Part shown: in pieces, positions 35,417-44,949 of the stretch
Numbering within the stretch: position 1 is the stretch's first letter
Layout: each line of letters opens with the position of its first letter
Program-made: the position numbers and the translations under genes
The notes under the pieces: generated by a model
What the model saw: only the letters and a program-made list of their open reading frames with translations
The model's database searches: none
What the model was told of the DNA's origin: nothing
Origin: Phycisphaeraceae bacterium
GTDB taxonomy: Bacteria > Planctomycetota > Phycisphaerae > Phycisphaerales > UBA1924
DNA length: 64,000 bases
Direction of reading: 5' to 3'
Assembly (NCBI GenBank): GCA_019454185.1
Contig: CP075368.1
Coordinates: 3,575,649 to 3,639,648, forward strand

Positions 35417-36667
35417 CTACCGCCCGATCCTCTCAAAGTGCGTGCCGACGCGTCGAATCCGACGCTGGATCTCGAGCATCGTCAGACGAGATCGTAACTC
35501 ATGGGTCGGCGTCTCCGTGCGGACCGCAAGCTGATCGGGCGTCAGCGGCTCATCGAGCGCGCCGAGGATCTTCGCATCCAAGGGATCGACAGGGATCGCA
35601 GAGACCTCGGGCGCGCCAGCTTCCTTCGGCCCGATCGGCCCGAGCTCGCGCAGCGCCGGCGATCGCTTCCGCTCCAGCTCAGTCGTTCCGAAGAGCCCCC
35701 CGTCTCTCCCGCTGTCCGTGGAAACTCCGTGCTCCGCTGCTCGCTCGTCCACAAGCGAGAACGTTGTCGCGTCGCGCAGGGAAGCGAGGATGTCGGCCGG
35801 CTCCGTGACCATCGCCGCGCCACCCGTCTTGATCAGATCCAGCGAGCCGGCGGAGTGTGCCGAATCGACTCGACCCGGAATCGCGAAGACCTCGCGCCCG
35901 TGGTCCTCCGCCGCCAGACGCGCCGTGATCAACGACCCCGAGCGATGCCCCGCCTCGATCACCAGCGTGCCGTGCGACATGCCGGAGATGATGCGGTTTC
36001 GCGCGGGGAAGTTCTCGGCGGTGGGGGGCGTGTGAAACGGGAGTTCGCTGAGCAGGCAGCCCCGTTCGGCGATCCGCGCGAACAGGTCCTCGTTCTCGGG
36101 TGGGTACGCCCGCGCGAGCCCGCACCCCATCACGGCGATCGTCCTTCCCCCCGCGTCGATCGCGCCCTTGTGCGCCGCCGTGTCGATGCCCCGCGCACCC
36201 CCGGAGACGATCGTCACCCCTGTCTGGGCAAGCATGCCGGCGAATCTGCGAGACTGCTCCAGACCATAGTGCGAGCACTTCCGCGACCCCACGACCGCCA
36301 GCGTCGCCCGATCGAGATCGCCGGTCCGCATCTCACCTTTGACATAGAGCACCGGCGGCGGATCGTCGATGTGCGCGAGCAGCATCGGGTACCCCGGCTC
36401 GCCCAACACCACCAGATGCACGCCCGCATCCGCGATCGCGCTCAACTCGGCATCGACCAATCGTTCGAGATCCGCGCGGGACCGATCGATCGTCTCCGCC
36501 TTTGCCTCCCCTATCCCTTTGACCGTTCGAATCTCCGCGGCAGACGCGCGGAGCACCGCGTTCGCCGAGCCGAACTTCTTCAAGAGCCGCGAGATCAACA
36601 CGGGGCCGAGCCCCGGCACGAGCGTCAATCGCAGCAGGTCGATCGCGTTCGGAGAAAGGTCGGGCAT
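35417..36667 (-). CDS. dprA: DNA-processing protein DprA
   Basis: 416 aa. Loads RecA onto incoming single-stranded DNA in transformation. Seen: an N-terminal helix-hairpin-helix region (1-70, VPGLGPVLISRLLKKFGSANAVL), the Rossmann-like core with GSRKCSHYGLEQSRRFA, SGGARGIDTAAHKGA, VMGCGLARAYPPEN, FPARNRIISGMSHGTLVIEAGHRSGSL and a C-terminal DML1-like winged helix (about 345-416). Full length and intact. comM at the left end of the window is also a competence-linked gene, though the two loci are separate. Confidence 0.95.
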   Translation of the reverse strand: MPDLSPNAIDLLRLTLVPGLGPVLISRLLKKFGSANAVLRASAAEIRTVKGIGEAKAETIDRSRADLERLVDAELSAIADAGVHLVVLGEPGYPMLLAHIDDPPPVLYVKGEMRTGDLDRATLAVVGSRKCSHYGLEQSRRFAGMLAQTGVTIVSGGARGIDTAAHKGAIDAGGRTIAVMGCGLARAYPPENEDLFARIAERGCLLSELPFHTPPTAENFPARNRIISGMSHGTLVIEAGHRSGSLITARLAAEDHGREVFAIPGRVDSAHSAGSLDLIKTGGAAMVTEPADILASLRDATTFSLVDERAAEHGVSTDSGRDGGLFGTTELERKRSPALRELGPIGPKEAGAPEVSAIPVDPLDAKILGALDEPLTPDQLAVRTETPTHELRSRLTMLEIQRRIRRVGTHFERIGR

Positions 36668-36694
36668 ATGAACAGCGTATCACGCTCCGGGCGA

Positions 36695-37129
36695 TCAGGG
36701 GGTGCTGGAACCCAGGAACTGGTAGGTCTGCACCTTCGCCGACGTCACAAACTCGCTGGTCCGGGCGTACACATCGATCGGCACCGTAGTCTCGACCGTT
36801 GTGAGAAGTTCTTGCGTGACAATGACTTGCGGGTACATGTACGAGGGGTCCGGCTTCCTCGCCGTGACGGTGACCGTCGCCTTGTCCAGAGAGGGCGTGA
36901 CGTGATCGAGCGTGAACGTCCACCCGGGCGTCGGCGCCTGCATGATCAGCCGATAGACCCGGCCGGTCCGATCGATCTGGATCGGCGGGCCGTCATACCG
37001 CGCATCGCTCAGACTCGGCTTGTTCGAGCGACACCCCGAAGCAGCCAGCACCGCAGCTGCGAGCAAAGCACCCATCACAAGCCGGGGCCTCGCGATACTC
37101 CGAATCGTTCCGATCATGTGTGCGATCAT
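36695..37129 (-). CDS. Small lipoprotein of unknown function
   Basis: 144 aa. The N-terminus contains a hydrophobic helix ending in a lipobox (VLAASGC), so it is probably lipid-anchored. The mature part is beta-rich (GRVYRLIMQAPTPGWTFTLDHV, then YPQVIVTQELLTTVETTVPIDVYAR), with no family I can name. Divergent from the SpoIID-like lipoprotein at 37233, sharing an intergenic space of about 100 bp. Confidence 0.75.
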   Translation of the reverse strand: MIAHMIGTIRSIARPRLVMGALLAAAVLAASGCRSNKPSLSDARYDGPPIQIDRTGRVYRLIMQAPTPGWTFTLDHVTPSLDKATVTVTARKPDPSYMYPQVIVTQELLTTVETTVPIDVYARTSEFVTSAKVQTYQFLGSSTP

Positions 37130-37232
37130 TGGGCGTACTCCGGTGGTCGAGACGATGATACTGTCGCGCACGCGGAGCCGCCGGTGGAGTCCCACGCGCC
37201 GTATCCAAAGAACGTTCACGACCGAGAAGACC

Positions 37233-38567
37233 ATGCAAGCACGTTCCACCAGCCGATCACTTCTCTTTCGCTCCAGCACGGCGATCCTTGCGGCCCTTGT
37301 CGCCCTCGGCGTCGGCTGCGAGTCTGCCTCGAAGCCCGAGCCCCTGACCGACATCAGGCCCTTCGGCGTAGAGCCGGACATCCGCGTGCGGATCCGTGAC
37401 GGTGTCGAACTGGCCGACATCGGAGCCGCCAACGCCTCGTCGCGCCTTGTCGCACGCGGGCTCGCCGGACGGACCGAGACCATGAACGCCCCCGTCAAGG
37501 CCCGGGCCGGGGTCGGCGGCATCGAACTCACCGACCTCTACGGCCGGCGCATCGTGTTCGGTGATGGCGCAGACGTGCAGATCACCATGCCCGACGCCAA
37601 CGCCGGCGCGGGTCTGGTTCGTGTCGACGGGACGCCCTATGCGTCGAGCGTTGTCATCAAGCAGCGGTCTGACCTCGGAGGGGGCGCGGGAGGCCGGGGC
37701 CGCTTCGACATCATCGCCACGCTCCCCATGGAACAGTACATCGAGGGCGTCGTCTCCAAGGAACTCATCGCCTCGTGGCCCCTCGGCGCGTACGAGGCCC
37801 AGGCGATCGCCGCTCGCTCATACGCCATGCACGAGCGCACACGCGCCCGCGCCCAAGGGAAGTCGTTCGACGTGGAGTCCACCACTGCCGACCAGGTCTT
37901 CGGAGGCAGCACCACGCTCGAAGTCGCCAAGGCCGGCACTCGCAACACCCGTGGCCTTGTCCTTGTCGAGGGTGGACGCACGCTCCGGGCCTACTACTCC
38001 AGCACGTGCGGCGGGAAGCCCAACGGGGCCACCGATGTATGGCCCTTCGGTCCCGGCTATGAGTACAACCGCTCGCCCTCACTGCAGGCCCGCTCGCGGG
38101 CCTTCGGATGCCAGGGCTCGCCCCTCTTTCGCTGGCGTGTCGAGCGTGACCTCGGCCAACTCAGCCAGCGCGTCCGCGCCTGGGGACAGACAAACGGCGG
38201 CGGCGTCGGCCAGATCGGCACCATCCGTTCTATCGAGTCCCTCGAGCAGAACATCGTCGGACGTCCAACAAAGTTCCGCCTCACCGACGACAAGGGAAAG
38301 ACCTACACACTGAGCGCAGAGCAGCTCCGATTCGCCGCAAACCAGAACGTGCCGGGCCTCCCCGATATCACGCGTGAAGTCCGCATGCACAGCGGCAACT
38401 TCCAGGTGCTGTTCTCCGGAAACCGCGCCGTCTTCGAGGGTGGCGGCTTCGGCCACGGCGTCGGCATGTGCCAGTACTGCGCCAAGGGGTGGGCCGATCA
38501 GGGCCTCTCCTATCGCGAGATGCTCGCGCGGTTCTATCCCGGCGCGACCGTCCAGCGTCAGTTCTGA
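37233..38567 (+). CDS. SpoIID/LytB-domain lipoprotein
   Basis: 444 aa. A signal with lipobox (ALGVGC near residues 24-29) is followed by a SpoIID domain: MEQYIEGVVSKELIASWPLGAYEAQAIAARSYA, then YYSSTCGGKPNGATDVW, and at the end the GFGHGVGMCQYCAKGWA block. SpoIID is a lytic transglycosylase acting on peptidoglycan stems without peptides in spore formers; homologues in non-spore-forming bacteria probably remodel cell wall. Location and role here are inferred. Start: ATG 37233 just before the hydrophobic segment, after GAGAAG. Confidence 0.85.
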   Translation: MQARSTSRSLLFRSSTAILAALVALGVGCESASKPEPLTDIRPFGVEPDIRVRIRDGVELADIGAANASSRLVARGLAGRTETMNAPVKARAGVGGIELTDLYGRRIVFGDGADVQITMPDANAGAGLVRVDGTPYASSVVIKQRSDLGGGAGGRGRFDIIATLPMEQYIEGVVSKELIASWPLGAYEAQAIAARSYAMHERTRARAQGKSFDVESTTADQVFGGSTTLEVAKAGTRNTRGLVLVEGGRTLRAYYSSTCGGKPNGATDVWPFGPGYEYNRSPSLQARSRAFGCQGSPLFRWRVERDLGQLSQRVRAWGQTNGGGVGQIGTIRSIESLEQNIVGRPTKFRLTDDKGKTYTLSAEQLRFAANQNVPGLPDITREVRMHSGNFQVLFSGNRAVFEGGGFGHGVGMCQYCAKGWADQGLSYREMLARFYPGATVQRQF

Positions 38568-38607
38568 TCTTGGGTGGGTCGGCTCTCCGAGCCGACATCC
38601 AGACGCC

Positions 38608-39039
38608 TCAGGCGTACAGGTCGATGAACTTCGCCACCAGCGTCGGACGCGACAGGTTCAGCACGATCGCGCCCTGACGCGTCGTCCTCTGTTCACCGGC
38701 GTTCGATTCACTGCGAGCCGCATCCACTGGCCGCGCGCTCTCGGGCGATGTCAATGCGGGCGCGATCCCCGACTCTGGAGCGATTCTGCCATCCCCGCCC
38801 GACACTGCATCGCTCCCCACAGCCAGACGGGGGTGCTCGAACGCCAAGCGGCGGTTCTCGTGGTAGAGAAAGTCCGCAAACGGGACAGGACCTCGCTCGA
38901 AGCAGTCTGCGTCGCGCTCGGTAACGCACGGATCGTGACAGGCCGACGCACGCTCGCAAGCCGCGTGGCGATGCTCGATCCGGCCTGCATGCGGGGCGAA
39001 GTCAACAAAGTCCGAGGATGTCCCGATCGCGGGGCTCAT
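38608..39039 (-). CDS. Hypothetical protein
   Basis: 143 aa, no signal peptide or membrane span. Codon use matches its neighbours. N-terminal half: FADFLYHENRRLAFEHPRLAVGSDAVSG; the C-terminus LNLSRPTLVAKFIDLYA ends 41 bp from the SpoIID-like gene, convergent. Several Cys and His in residues 15-45 (HAACERASACHDPC) could bind metal. I do not recognise the family. The start lacks a clear Shine-Dalgarno site, so it is uncertain. Confidence 0.5.
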   Translation of the reverse strand: MSPAIGTSSDFVDFAPHAGRIEHRHAACERASACHDPCVTERDADCFERGPVPFADFLYHENRRLAFEHPRLAVGSDAVSGGDGRIAPESGIAPALTSPESARPVDAARSESNAGEQRTTRQGAIVLNLSRPTLVAKFIDLYA

Positions 39040-39261
39040 CGCCAGACTGGGGTGCGAGTGTCGTGCCGCCCGTCGGACCGTTCACTCGAGGCCCATAATC
39101 TCCGGCCCTCCACCGCACGATCGCGCAGGACTCTTGTTCTGGGACGCGCGGCGTGGGGCGCGTGATGCCGGGCGTGGTTCGCACGCTTCGGGGCGTGTGG
39201 CGTCGATGCAACACCCGCCGATCCCTGAACGGGGGTCGGTCTTTCAGGAGCAGAGTCTCAC

Positions 39262-40422
39262 GTGCGGACAAGCGAGCTGGAGTATGAGTTGCCCGAGGGC
39301 GTGATCGCCACGCGAGCCGCCGAGCCGCGCGATGCCGCTCGGCTGATGGTCGTCAGCCGCTCCGACGCTTCGCTCTTGGAACACCGCCACGTTCGTGATC
39401 TGCCTGAGTACCTTCGCGCCGGCGACATGATGGTCTTCAATCGCACTTCGGTCCTGCCCGCGCGGCTCATCGGAGCGAACCTCTCGACCGGCGGCAAGGT
39501 CGAGGGGCTCTTTCTCCACGAACTCGCCGGCAACCCACCCGGCGCCGCACGCTGGCAAGTGCTCATCAAGGCACGGCGCGCCCGACCCGGCTCCACCCTC
39601 ACCCTCCTCGATCCGAACGATCAGCCCTCGGACATCGTGCTGACGCTGGTCGAGCGTGCCTCGGGCGATGAAGGCGGCTGGATTTCAGATGTCGCAGTGG
39701 GGGGGCGTCCGGTCGCTGCCGGCGAGCACCTCAGAATCCTGGCCGCGATCGGGCGCACGCCGCTGCCCCCGTACATCCTTGCGGCGCGACGCGAGAGCGC
39801 CGAGAACGTCCCCGATCCCAGCGACCGGGCCCGTTACCAGACCGTGTACGCAGACGCAGACGCTCCCGGATCTGTCGCCGCACCGACCGCCGGGCTCCAC
39901 TTCACTTCCGAGTTGCTGGCGCGCCTCGAGGCCAAGGGCGTGCTGCAGGGCCGCGTCCTTCTCCATGTCGGCACGGGCACCTTCAAGCCGGTCGAGACCG
40001 AATCCCTGCTCGACCATCCCATGCACTCGGAATGGTGCTCCATGGGCGTTGATCTGGCGGCGCAGATCATGCAGAAGAGAGCCACACATGCCGGACGCAT
40101 CGTCGCCGTCGGCACAACCAGCATCCGAACGCTCGAGTCCTACGGAGCCCTGATGCCCGATGCCCGGCTCCCCGATCCCTGGCCGGACCACATCGACACG
40201 CGCCTGCTGATCTCACCCGGCTATCGGCTCCGCTTGGTCGATGGGCTCATGACCAACTTCCACCTTCCTCGCTCGACGCTTCTCGCGCTCGTCGCCGCCC
40301 TCTTCGAGCGTGAAGGCCACCCCGGCTCAGGGATCGCACGGGTCCGCACCCTGTACGCCGAGGCGATCCGGTGCGGGTATCGCTTCTACTCCTACGGCGA
40401 TGCGATGCTCATCCTGCCCTGA
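39262..40422 (+). CDS. queA: S-adenosylmethionine:tRNA ribosyltransferase-isomerase
   Basis: 386 aa. Transfers and isomerises ribose from SAM onto preQ1 in tRNA to make epoxyqueuosine. Seen: MRTSELEYELPEGVIATRAAEPRDAARLMV at the start, GDMMVFNRTSVLPARLIG, the long middle block with YQTVYADADAPGSVAAPTAGLHFT, HVGTGTFKPVE and the C-terminal MTNFHLPRSTLLALVAALFE. Starts with GTG; TTCAGGAG lies about 11 bases upstream. No tgt gene is next to it; murE follows after 178 bp. Confidence 0.95.
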   Translation: MRTSELEYELPEGVIATRAAEPRDAARLMVVSRSDASLLEHRHVRDLPEYLRAGDMMVFNRTSVLPARLIGANLSTGGKVEGLFLHELAGNPPGAARWQVLIKARRARPGSTLTLLDPNDQPSDIVLTLVERASGDEGGWISDVAVGGRPVAAGEHLRILAAIGRTPLPPYILAARRESAENVPDPSDRARYQTVYADADAPGSVAAPTAGLHFTSELLARLEAKGVLQGRVLLHVGTGTFKPVETESLLDHPMHSEWCSMGVDLAAQIMQKRATHAGRIVAVGTTSIRTLESYGALMPDARLPDPWPDHIDTRLLISPGYRLRLVDGLMTNFHLPRSTLLALVAALFEREGHPGSGIARVRTLYAEAIRCGYRFYSYGDAMLILP

Positions 40423-40600
40423 AGATCCCCTTTGGCCCCATGCGAACGGTTGCAGGTCAGGGTGCTGCCGCTCTTCTGATCTGCCGCGACTCGCGCACCC
40501 GGTGTGCAGACAATGTGGGTATCCGAGTGCTCGGGGATTGAGCGCAGGCACCACGCTCGATCCGATGATTGAGCGTGGTCTGTTCGACGTGGAGAGCGAC

Positions 40601-42199
40601 GTGAAACTGTCCGATCTCATCGCTGGGCTAGACGTCAGGATCGCCCGGGGCGATCCCGATGCCGTCCGTATCTGCGATGTCACCGAGGACAGCCGCACCG
40701 TCATGCCAGGATCCCTCTTCGTCGCTCGATGCGGCTGGAAATCCGACGGACGCGCCTTCGTCGGCCAGGCCTGCGAGCAGGGCGCGGTCGCCATTGTCTC
40801 CGATGATCCGCGAGTCTGCGAGGGGGGTATCTGCGAGCCCGGCGCACACCACCGCGACCTCGGCAAAGACGTCGCCGTCGTTGTGACACCCAACATCCCT
40901 CGCGTCTCCGCCCTCATGGCCGAGCGCTTCTACGGCAACCCCTCCTCCAAACTCGCCATGGTCGGCGTCACCGGCACCAACGGCAAGACAACAGTCGTTC
41001 ATCTCATCCACCAGATCACTAACGCATCATCCCTTCGCTGCGGGATGATCGGCACGGTCTTGATCGATGACGGGCGCGAGATCGCCCCGGCGACCATGAC
41101 CACGCCCCCCGCCGTCGAGGTCAGCCGCACCCTCGCGACCATGGTCGAGTTCGGCTGCGGCGCCTGCGCGATGGAGACATCGAGCCACGCACTCGACCAG
41201 GGGCGCGTCGCCGCCATCCGCTTCAGGGTCGGCGTCTTCACCAACCTGACAGGCGACCACCTCGACTACCACAAGACCATGGAGCGGTACGCAGACGCGA
41301 AGGCCGCTCTCTTCGAGTCCATCCCGACCGACGGCTTCGCCATCGTGAACGCCGAAGACCCCGCCCACCAGCGCATGCTGCGCAACTGCAGCGCACACGT
41401 TCTATGCTGCGTCGCAAGGGGGCTGACAGAGAGCGAAAGATCATCCGGTTCCTCGTGCGGCGTCACCATCACCGCCCGCTCGACCAAGGGGATGGAACTC
41501 ACGATCGAGGGGCCGTGGGGCGGCATCCACGCGACCTGCCCGCTGATCGGCGATCACAACGCCATGAACGCCCTCCAGGCCGTTGCGGTCTGCCACGTCC
41601 TCGGGCTCTCGAAAGATGCCATCGCGTCCGGTCTTTCCGGCTGCACAACACCCCGCGGCCGGCTCGATCCCGTCGTCCTTCCGGGGCTCACACGCGCGCA
41701 GCGCGCCGCACTCCCGACTGTACTTGTCGATTTCGCGCACACCGACGACGGGCTCAGGAATGCCCTCCGCGCTGTGCGGAGCGTGCTCCCCGCGCCTGTC
41801 GATGGCGAGCCGGCACCACGTCTCTGGGTCGTCTTCGGTGCGGGCGGAAACAAGGACCGCGCCAAACGCCCGCGCATGGGGCGGATCGCCGCCGAGCTTG
41901 CCGACGTCGTTGTCCTGACGAGCGACAACCCGCGGAGCGAGCGTCCATCGGACATCATCAACGAAATCATCGCGGGCATCGAAAGTCCTGAGGCAAGGTC
42001 GCGCGTCGTCGTTCACGCCGACCGGGGCGAGGCGATCGAGCACGCCATACGCAACGCCGCGCCGCTCGATATCGTGCTCATCGCGGGAAAGGGCCACGAG
42101 GCCGATCAGGAACTCCCCGATGGGCGAGGCGGCACCTACAGGGTCCCGTTTGATGACGCGGCCATCGCCGCAGCGGTCCTGGCGGCGCGGCGTGCATAA
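40601..42199 (+). CDS. murE: UDP-MurNAc-tripeptide ligase (MurE)
   Basis: 532 aa. Adds the third stem-peptide residue to UDP-MurNAc-L-Ala-D-Glu. Seen: P-loop GVTGTNGKT (about 123-131), FTNLTGDHLDYHKTMERYADAKAALF, and late DNPRSERPSDIINEI with the DNPR sequence associated with diaminopimelate-adding enzymes (lysine-adding ones differ there), followed by GKGHE. GTG 40601 is preferred (GGAG seven bases upstream and typical KLSDLIAGL start); ATG 40565 would add 12 residues. First of three adjoining murein genes. Confidence 0.93.
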   Translation: MKLSDLIAGLDVRIARGDPDAVRICDVTEDSRTVMPGSLFVARCGWKSDGRAFVGQACEQGAVAIVSDDPRVCEGGICEPGAHHRDLGKDVAVVVTPNIPRVSALMAERFYGNPSSKLAMVGVTGTNGKTTVVHLIHQITNASSLRCGMIGTVLIDDGREIAPATMTTPPAVEVSRTLATMVEFGCGACAMETSSHALDQGRVAAIRFRVGVFTNLTGDHLDYHKTMERYADAKAALFESIPTDGFAIVNAEDPAHQRMLRNCSAHVLCCVARGLTESERSSGSSCGVTITARSTKGMELTIEGPWGGIHATCPLIGDHNAMNALQAVAVCHVLGLSKDAIASGLSGCTTPRGRLDPVVLPGLTRAQRAALPTVLVDFAHTDDGLRNALRAVRSVLPAPVDGEPAPRLWVVFGAGGNKDRAKRPRMGRIAAELADVVVLTSDNPRSERPSDIINEIIAGIESPEARSRVVVHADRGEAIEHAIRNAAPLDIVLIAGKGHEADQELPDGRGGTYRVPFDDAAIAAAVLAARRA

Positions 42200-42253
42200 C
42201 AGCGAAGAACCGCGCCGGATGATCCGGCGTGTGCGTATCGATCGGAGGACGGG

Positions 42254-43753
42254 TTGACCGAGCATGCAAGGTTCTGGACACCGGATGGAATCCGTGCGGC
42301 CGCGGGCGGCACATGGCTCGCCCGTCCCGATCCGGGCTCAGACCAGACGCTGACCGGCGTGGCGATCGACTCGCGCGCTGTTCAGCCCGGAAACATCTTC
42401 ATCGCGATCAAGGGTGAGAACACCGACGGGCACCTCTACGTTGCAGAGGCCGCGCAAGCCGGTGCATCGCTCATCATCGTCTCCGCCGATGTGGATCTCC
42501 CGTCGCTCGGAAGCGTGAGCGTGCTCCGCGTCAGCGACACGCGGGCCGCGCTCCTCCGGCTCGGAGCCGCCTGGCGCCGACTGCTGGAAGGGACCCGCGT
42601 GATCGCGGTTGTCGGCTCCAACGGAAAGACGACGACCGTCCGTCTGATCGACGCCGCGCTCGGCTCGGCGATGCGCGGCTCCGCCTCGATCAAGAGTTTC
42701 AACAACGAGATCGGTGTTCCCCTGACGATCCTGCGCGCCAAGCGTGGCGACCAGTACCTCGTCTGCGAGGTCGGCACCAGCGCGCCCGGCGAGATCGCAA
42801 CGCTCTCTCAGGTGGTCCAGCCCGATGTCGCGGTCATCACGAGCATCGGCCGCGAGCACCTTGAGTTCTTCGGCTCCGTCAAGGGCGTCGCGACCGAGGA
42901 GTCCAGCGTGCTCGATCACCTCCGGCCCGGTGGGCTGGGCGTCTTCACCGCCGAATCCGCCGAACTCGATGATGTGCTCAAGGCAAGATCGCTCCGAAGC
43001 GACGCAGGATCTGGCCCCACCATGATCAGGTTCGGCACGTCCTCGACCGCGGACATCCGCGTCGTGAGCGTCGAGCAGGACGACTCCGGCCTGGACTTCA
43101 CGCTCAACGACCGTGCACGATTCCGTGTCCCGCTGATCGGTGCCCACAACGCGTGCAACGCCGCCGCCGCAGTCGCCGTCGCCCGCCGACTTCGCCTCTC
43201 GGACGATGACATCCATCGCGGGCTCGCCTCGGCTCGGGGCGAGTCGATGCGGCTCGAGAGAACGCGCATCGGCGACATCGATCTGATCAACGACGCCTAC
43301 AACGCGAATCCTGACTCCGTTCTCGCCGCGCTGGAGGCCCTCGGGGCTCTGAAACCGAAGCCCGGCGCGGGACGGGTTCTGGTTCTCGGCGACATGCTCG
43401 AACTCGGGCCGGATGGTCCCTCGCTTCACGACGACGTCCTCCGTGCCGTCGCGGGCGAGGCGGGCATCGATCGCGTCGTGCTCGTGGGCCCCATGATGTC
43501 GGCCCGCGCCGATCTGCTCGCGTCACGAGGCGATCTCGCCCGCGTGCTGGCTCTCGCAGATTCCACGCCCGAGCAGGCCGCCCGCGCCGCCTCCATGGTT
43601 CGCCCCGGCGATGTCGTGCTTCTGAAGGGCTCACGCGGGATGCGCCTCGAACGCATCGCCGACGCGATCGCCGCTCGCCACGCCTCGCCCGACCAGCACA
43701 CGCTCCGCTCCCACTCGGCCGAGCCGGCCCAGACACGGAGCGTAAACGCCTGA
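42254..43753 (+). CDS. murF: UDP-MurNAc-tripeptide--D-Ala-D-Ala ligase
   Basis: 499 aa. Adds D-Ala-D-Ala to complete the peptidoglycan pentapeptide. Seen: GVAIDSRAVQPGNIFIAIKGENTDGHLYV (about 36-64), P-loop VVGSNGKTTTV, NNEIGVPLTIL, TSIGREHLEFF and NDAYNANPDSVLAALEAL. It starts with TTG at 42254, supported by CGGAGG five bases upstream, and its stop overlaps the mraY ATG (TGATG). Confidence 0.95.
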   Translation: MTEHARFWTPDGIRAAAGGTWLARPDPGSDQTLTGVAIDSRAVQPGNIFIAIKGENTDGHLYVAEAAQAGASLIIVSADVDLPSLGSVSVLRVSDTRAALLRLGAAWRRLLEGTRVIAVVGSNGKTTTVRLIDAALGSAMRGSASIKSFNNEIGVPLTILRAKRGDQYLVCEVGTSAPGEIATLSQVVQPDVAVITSIGREHLEFFGSVKGVATEESSVLDHLRPGGLGVFTAESAELDDVLKARSLRSDAGSGPTMIRFGTSSTADIRVVSVEQDDSGLDFTLNDRARFRVPLIGAHNACNAAAAVAVARRLRLSDDDIHRGLASARGESMRLERTRIGDIDLINDAYNANPDSVLAALEALGALKPKPGAGRVLVLGDMLELGPDGPSLHDDVLRAVAGEAGIDRVVLVGPMMSARADLLASRGDLARVLALADSTPEQAARAASMVRPGDVVLLKGSRGMRLERIADAIAARHASPDQHTLRSHSAEPAQTRSVNA

Positions 43754-44937
43754 TGCTCTACGTCCTGCTCTCCAACATCCGCGACTGGCTCGAGGCGAAC
43801 AACCTCTACTGGACCATGGGCATCCTCGACCAGATCCAGTTCCGCGCCCTCGCCGCGCTCCTGCTCGCGTTCTTCATCGTCCTCGTCTTCGGCCGGCGCG
43901 TGATCCGTCTCCTCGTCCGTCTCAAGATCGGCGACACCGGCGCGACCGACGCCGAGGCACTCCGTGCCCACTCCCAGGGCAAGGCGAACACGCCCACCAT
44001 GGGCGGCGCGCTGATCGTCGGCGCGATCGCCATCGCCACGATCCTTCTCGCCGATGTCACGAAGTTCTACGTGCAACTCGCACTGATCGTCATGCTCTGG
44101 ACCGCGATCCTCGGAGGGTTCGACGATTGGCTCAAGCTCACGGCCGCACGGCGCGGCGGCAGCCGCCAGGGCCTCTACGCGTGGGAAAAACTCGTCTTCC
44201 AGCTCGGGCTCGGCCTGCTCGTCGGGTTCTTCGTCTTCAATCACGCCGACACCGCCGCAGCCCACGACCTCGGCCACGTGCTCAACCTCCCGTTGCAGAA
44301 AACCTATGAGTCTGCCCAGGGCGATGTCTCGGATCAGCTCATCTACCTCGGGCGCGGCGCGTTCATCATGCTCGCCGTGCTCATGCTGACCGGCATGAGC
44401 AACGCCGTCAACATCACCGACGGCATGGACGGCCTCGCGGGGGGCATCAGCGCGGCGGTCTCCGTCGGTCTTCTGGTCCTCGCCCTGATCGCCGGCAGCG
44501 AGCAGGCCTCTCGATACCTGCTTGTGCCGCACATCCCCTTCGCCGACGAGCTCGGCGTGGTCGCCGGCGCGATGATCGGCGCGTGCCTCGGCTTCCTGTG
44601 GTGGAACTGCTCACCGGCTCATGTCTTCATGGGCGACACCGGCTCGCTCGCGCTCGGCGCGCTCATCGGTTACATCGCGATCGTGACCCGCCAAGAGGCC
44701 GTGGTCCTGCTCATGTCCGGCATCTTCCTCCTTGAGATCGCATCCGTCACGATCCAGGTCGGTGTCTTCAAGGCCACCCGCATGGCCACCGGCACAGGCA
44801 GGCGCGTCTTCAAGATCGCGCCGTACCACCACGCCCTCCACCTGTCGGGATGGAAAGAGCAGCAGATCGTCGCCCGCGCATGGATCGTCGCCGTGCTTCT
44901 CGTCGCCGTCGCGCTCTGGACACTCAAGGTCCGCTGA
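43753..44937 (+). CDS. mraY: Phospho-N-acetylmuramoyl-pentapeptide-transferase
   Basis: 394 aa, about ten membrane segments. Makes lipid I from the MurF product and undecaprenyl phosphate. Seen: KANTPTMGGALIV near 77-89, ILGGFDDWLKL, NAVNITDGMDGLAGG, the catalytic-type aspartates, MGDTGSLALGALIGYIAI, and FKIAPYHHALHLSGWKEQQIVARAW. Last of the murE-murF-mraY run; no murD, murG or ftsW follows, as the next genes face the other way. Confidence 0.97.
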   Translation: MLYVLLSNIRDWLEANNLYWTMGILDQIQFRALAALLLAFFIVLVFGRRVIRLLVRLKIGDTGATDAEALRAHSQGKANTPTMGGALIVGAIAIATILLADVTKFYVQLALIVMLWTAILGGFDDWLKLTAARRGGSRQGLYAWEKLVFQLGLGLLVGFFVFNHADTAAAHDLGHVLNLPLQKTYESAQGDVSDQLIYLGRGAFIMLAVLMLTGMSNAVNITDGMDGLAGGISAAVSVGLLVLALIAGSEQASRYLLVPHIPFADELGVVAGAMIGACLGFLWWNCSPAHVFMGDTGSLALGALIGYIAIVTRQEAVVLLMSGIFLLEIASVTIQVGVFKATRMATGTGRRVFKIAPYHHALHLSGWKEQQIVARAWIVAVLLVAVALWTLKVR

Positions 44938-44949
44938 ACCCGCACGCCC

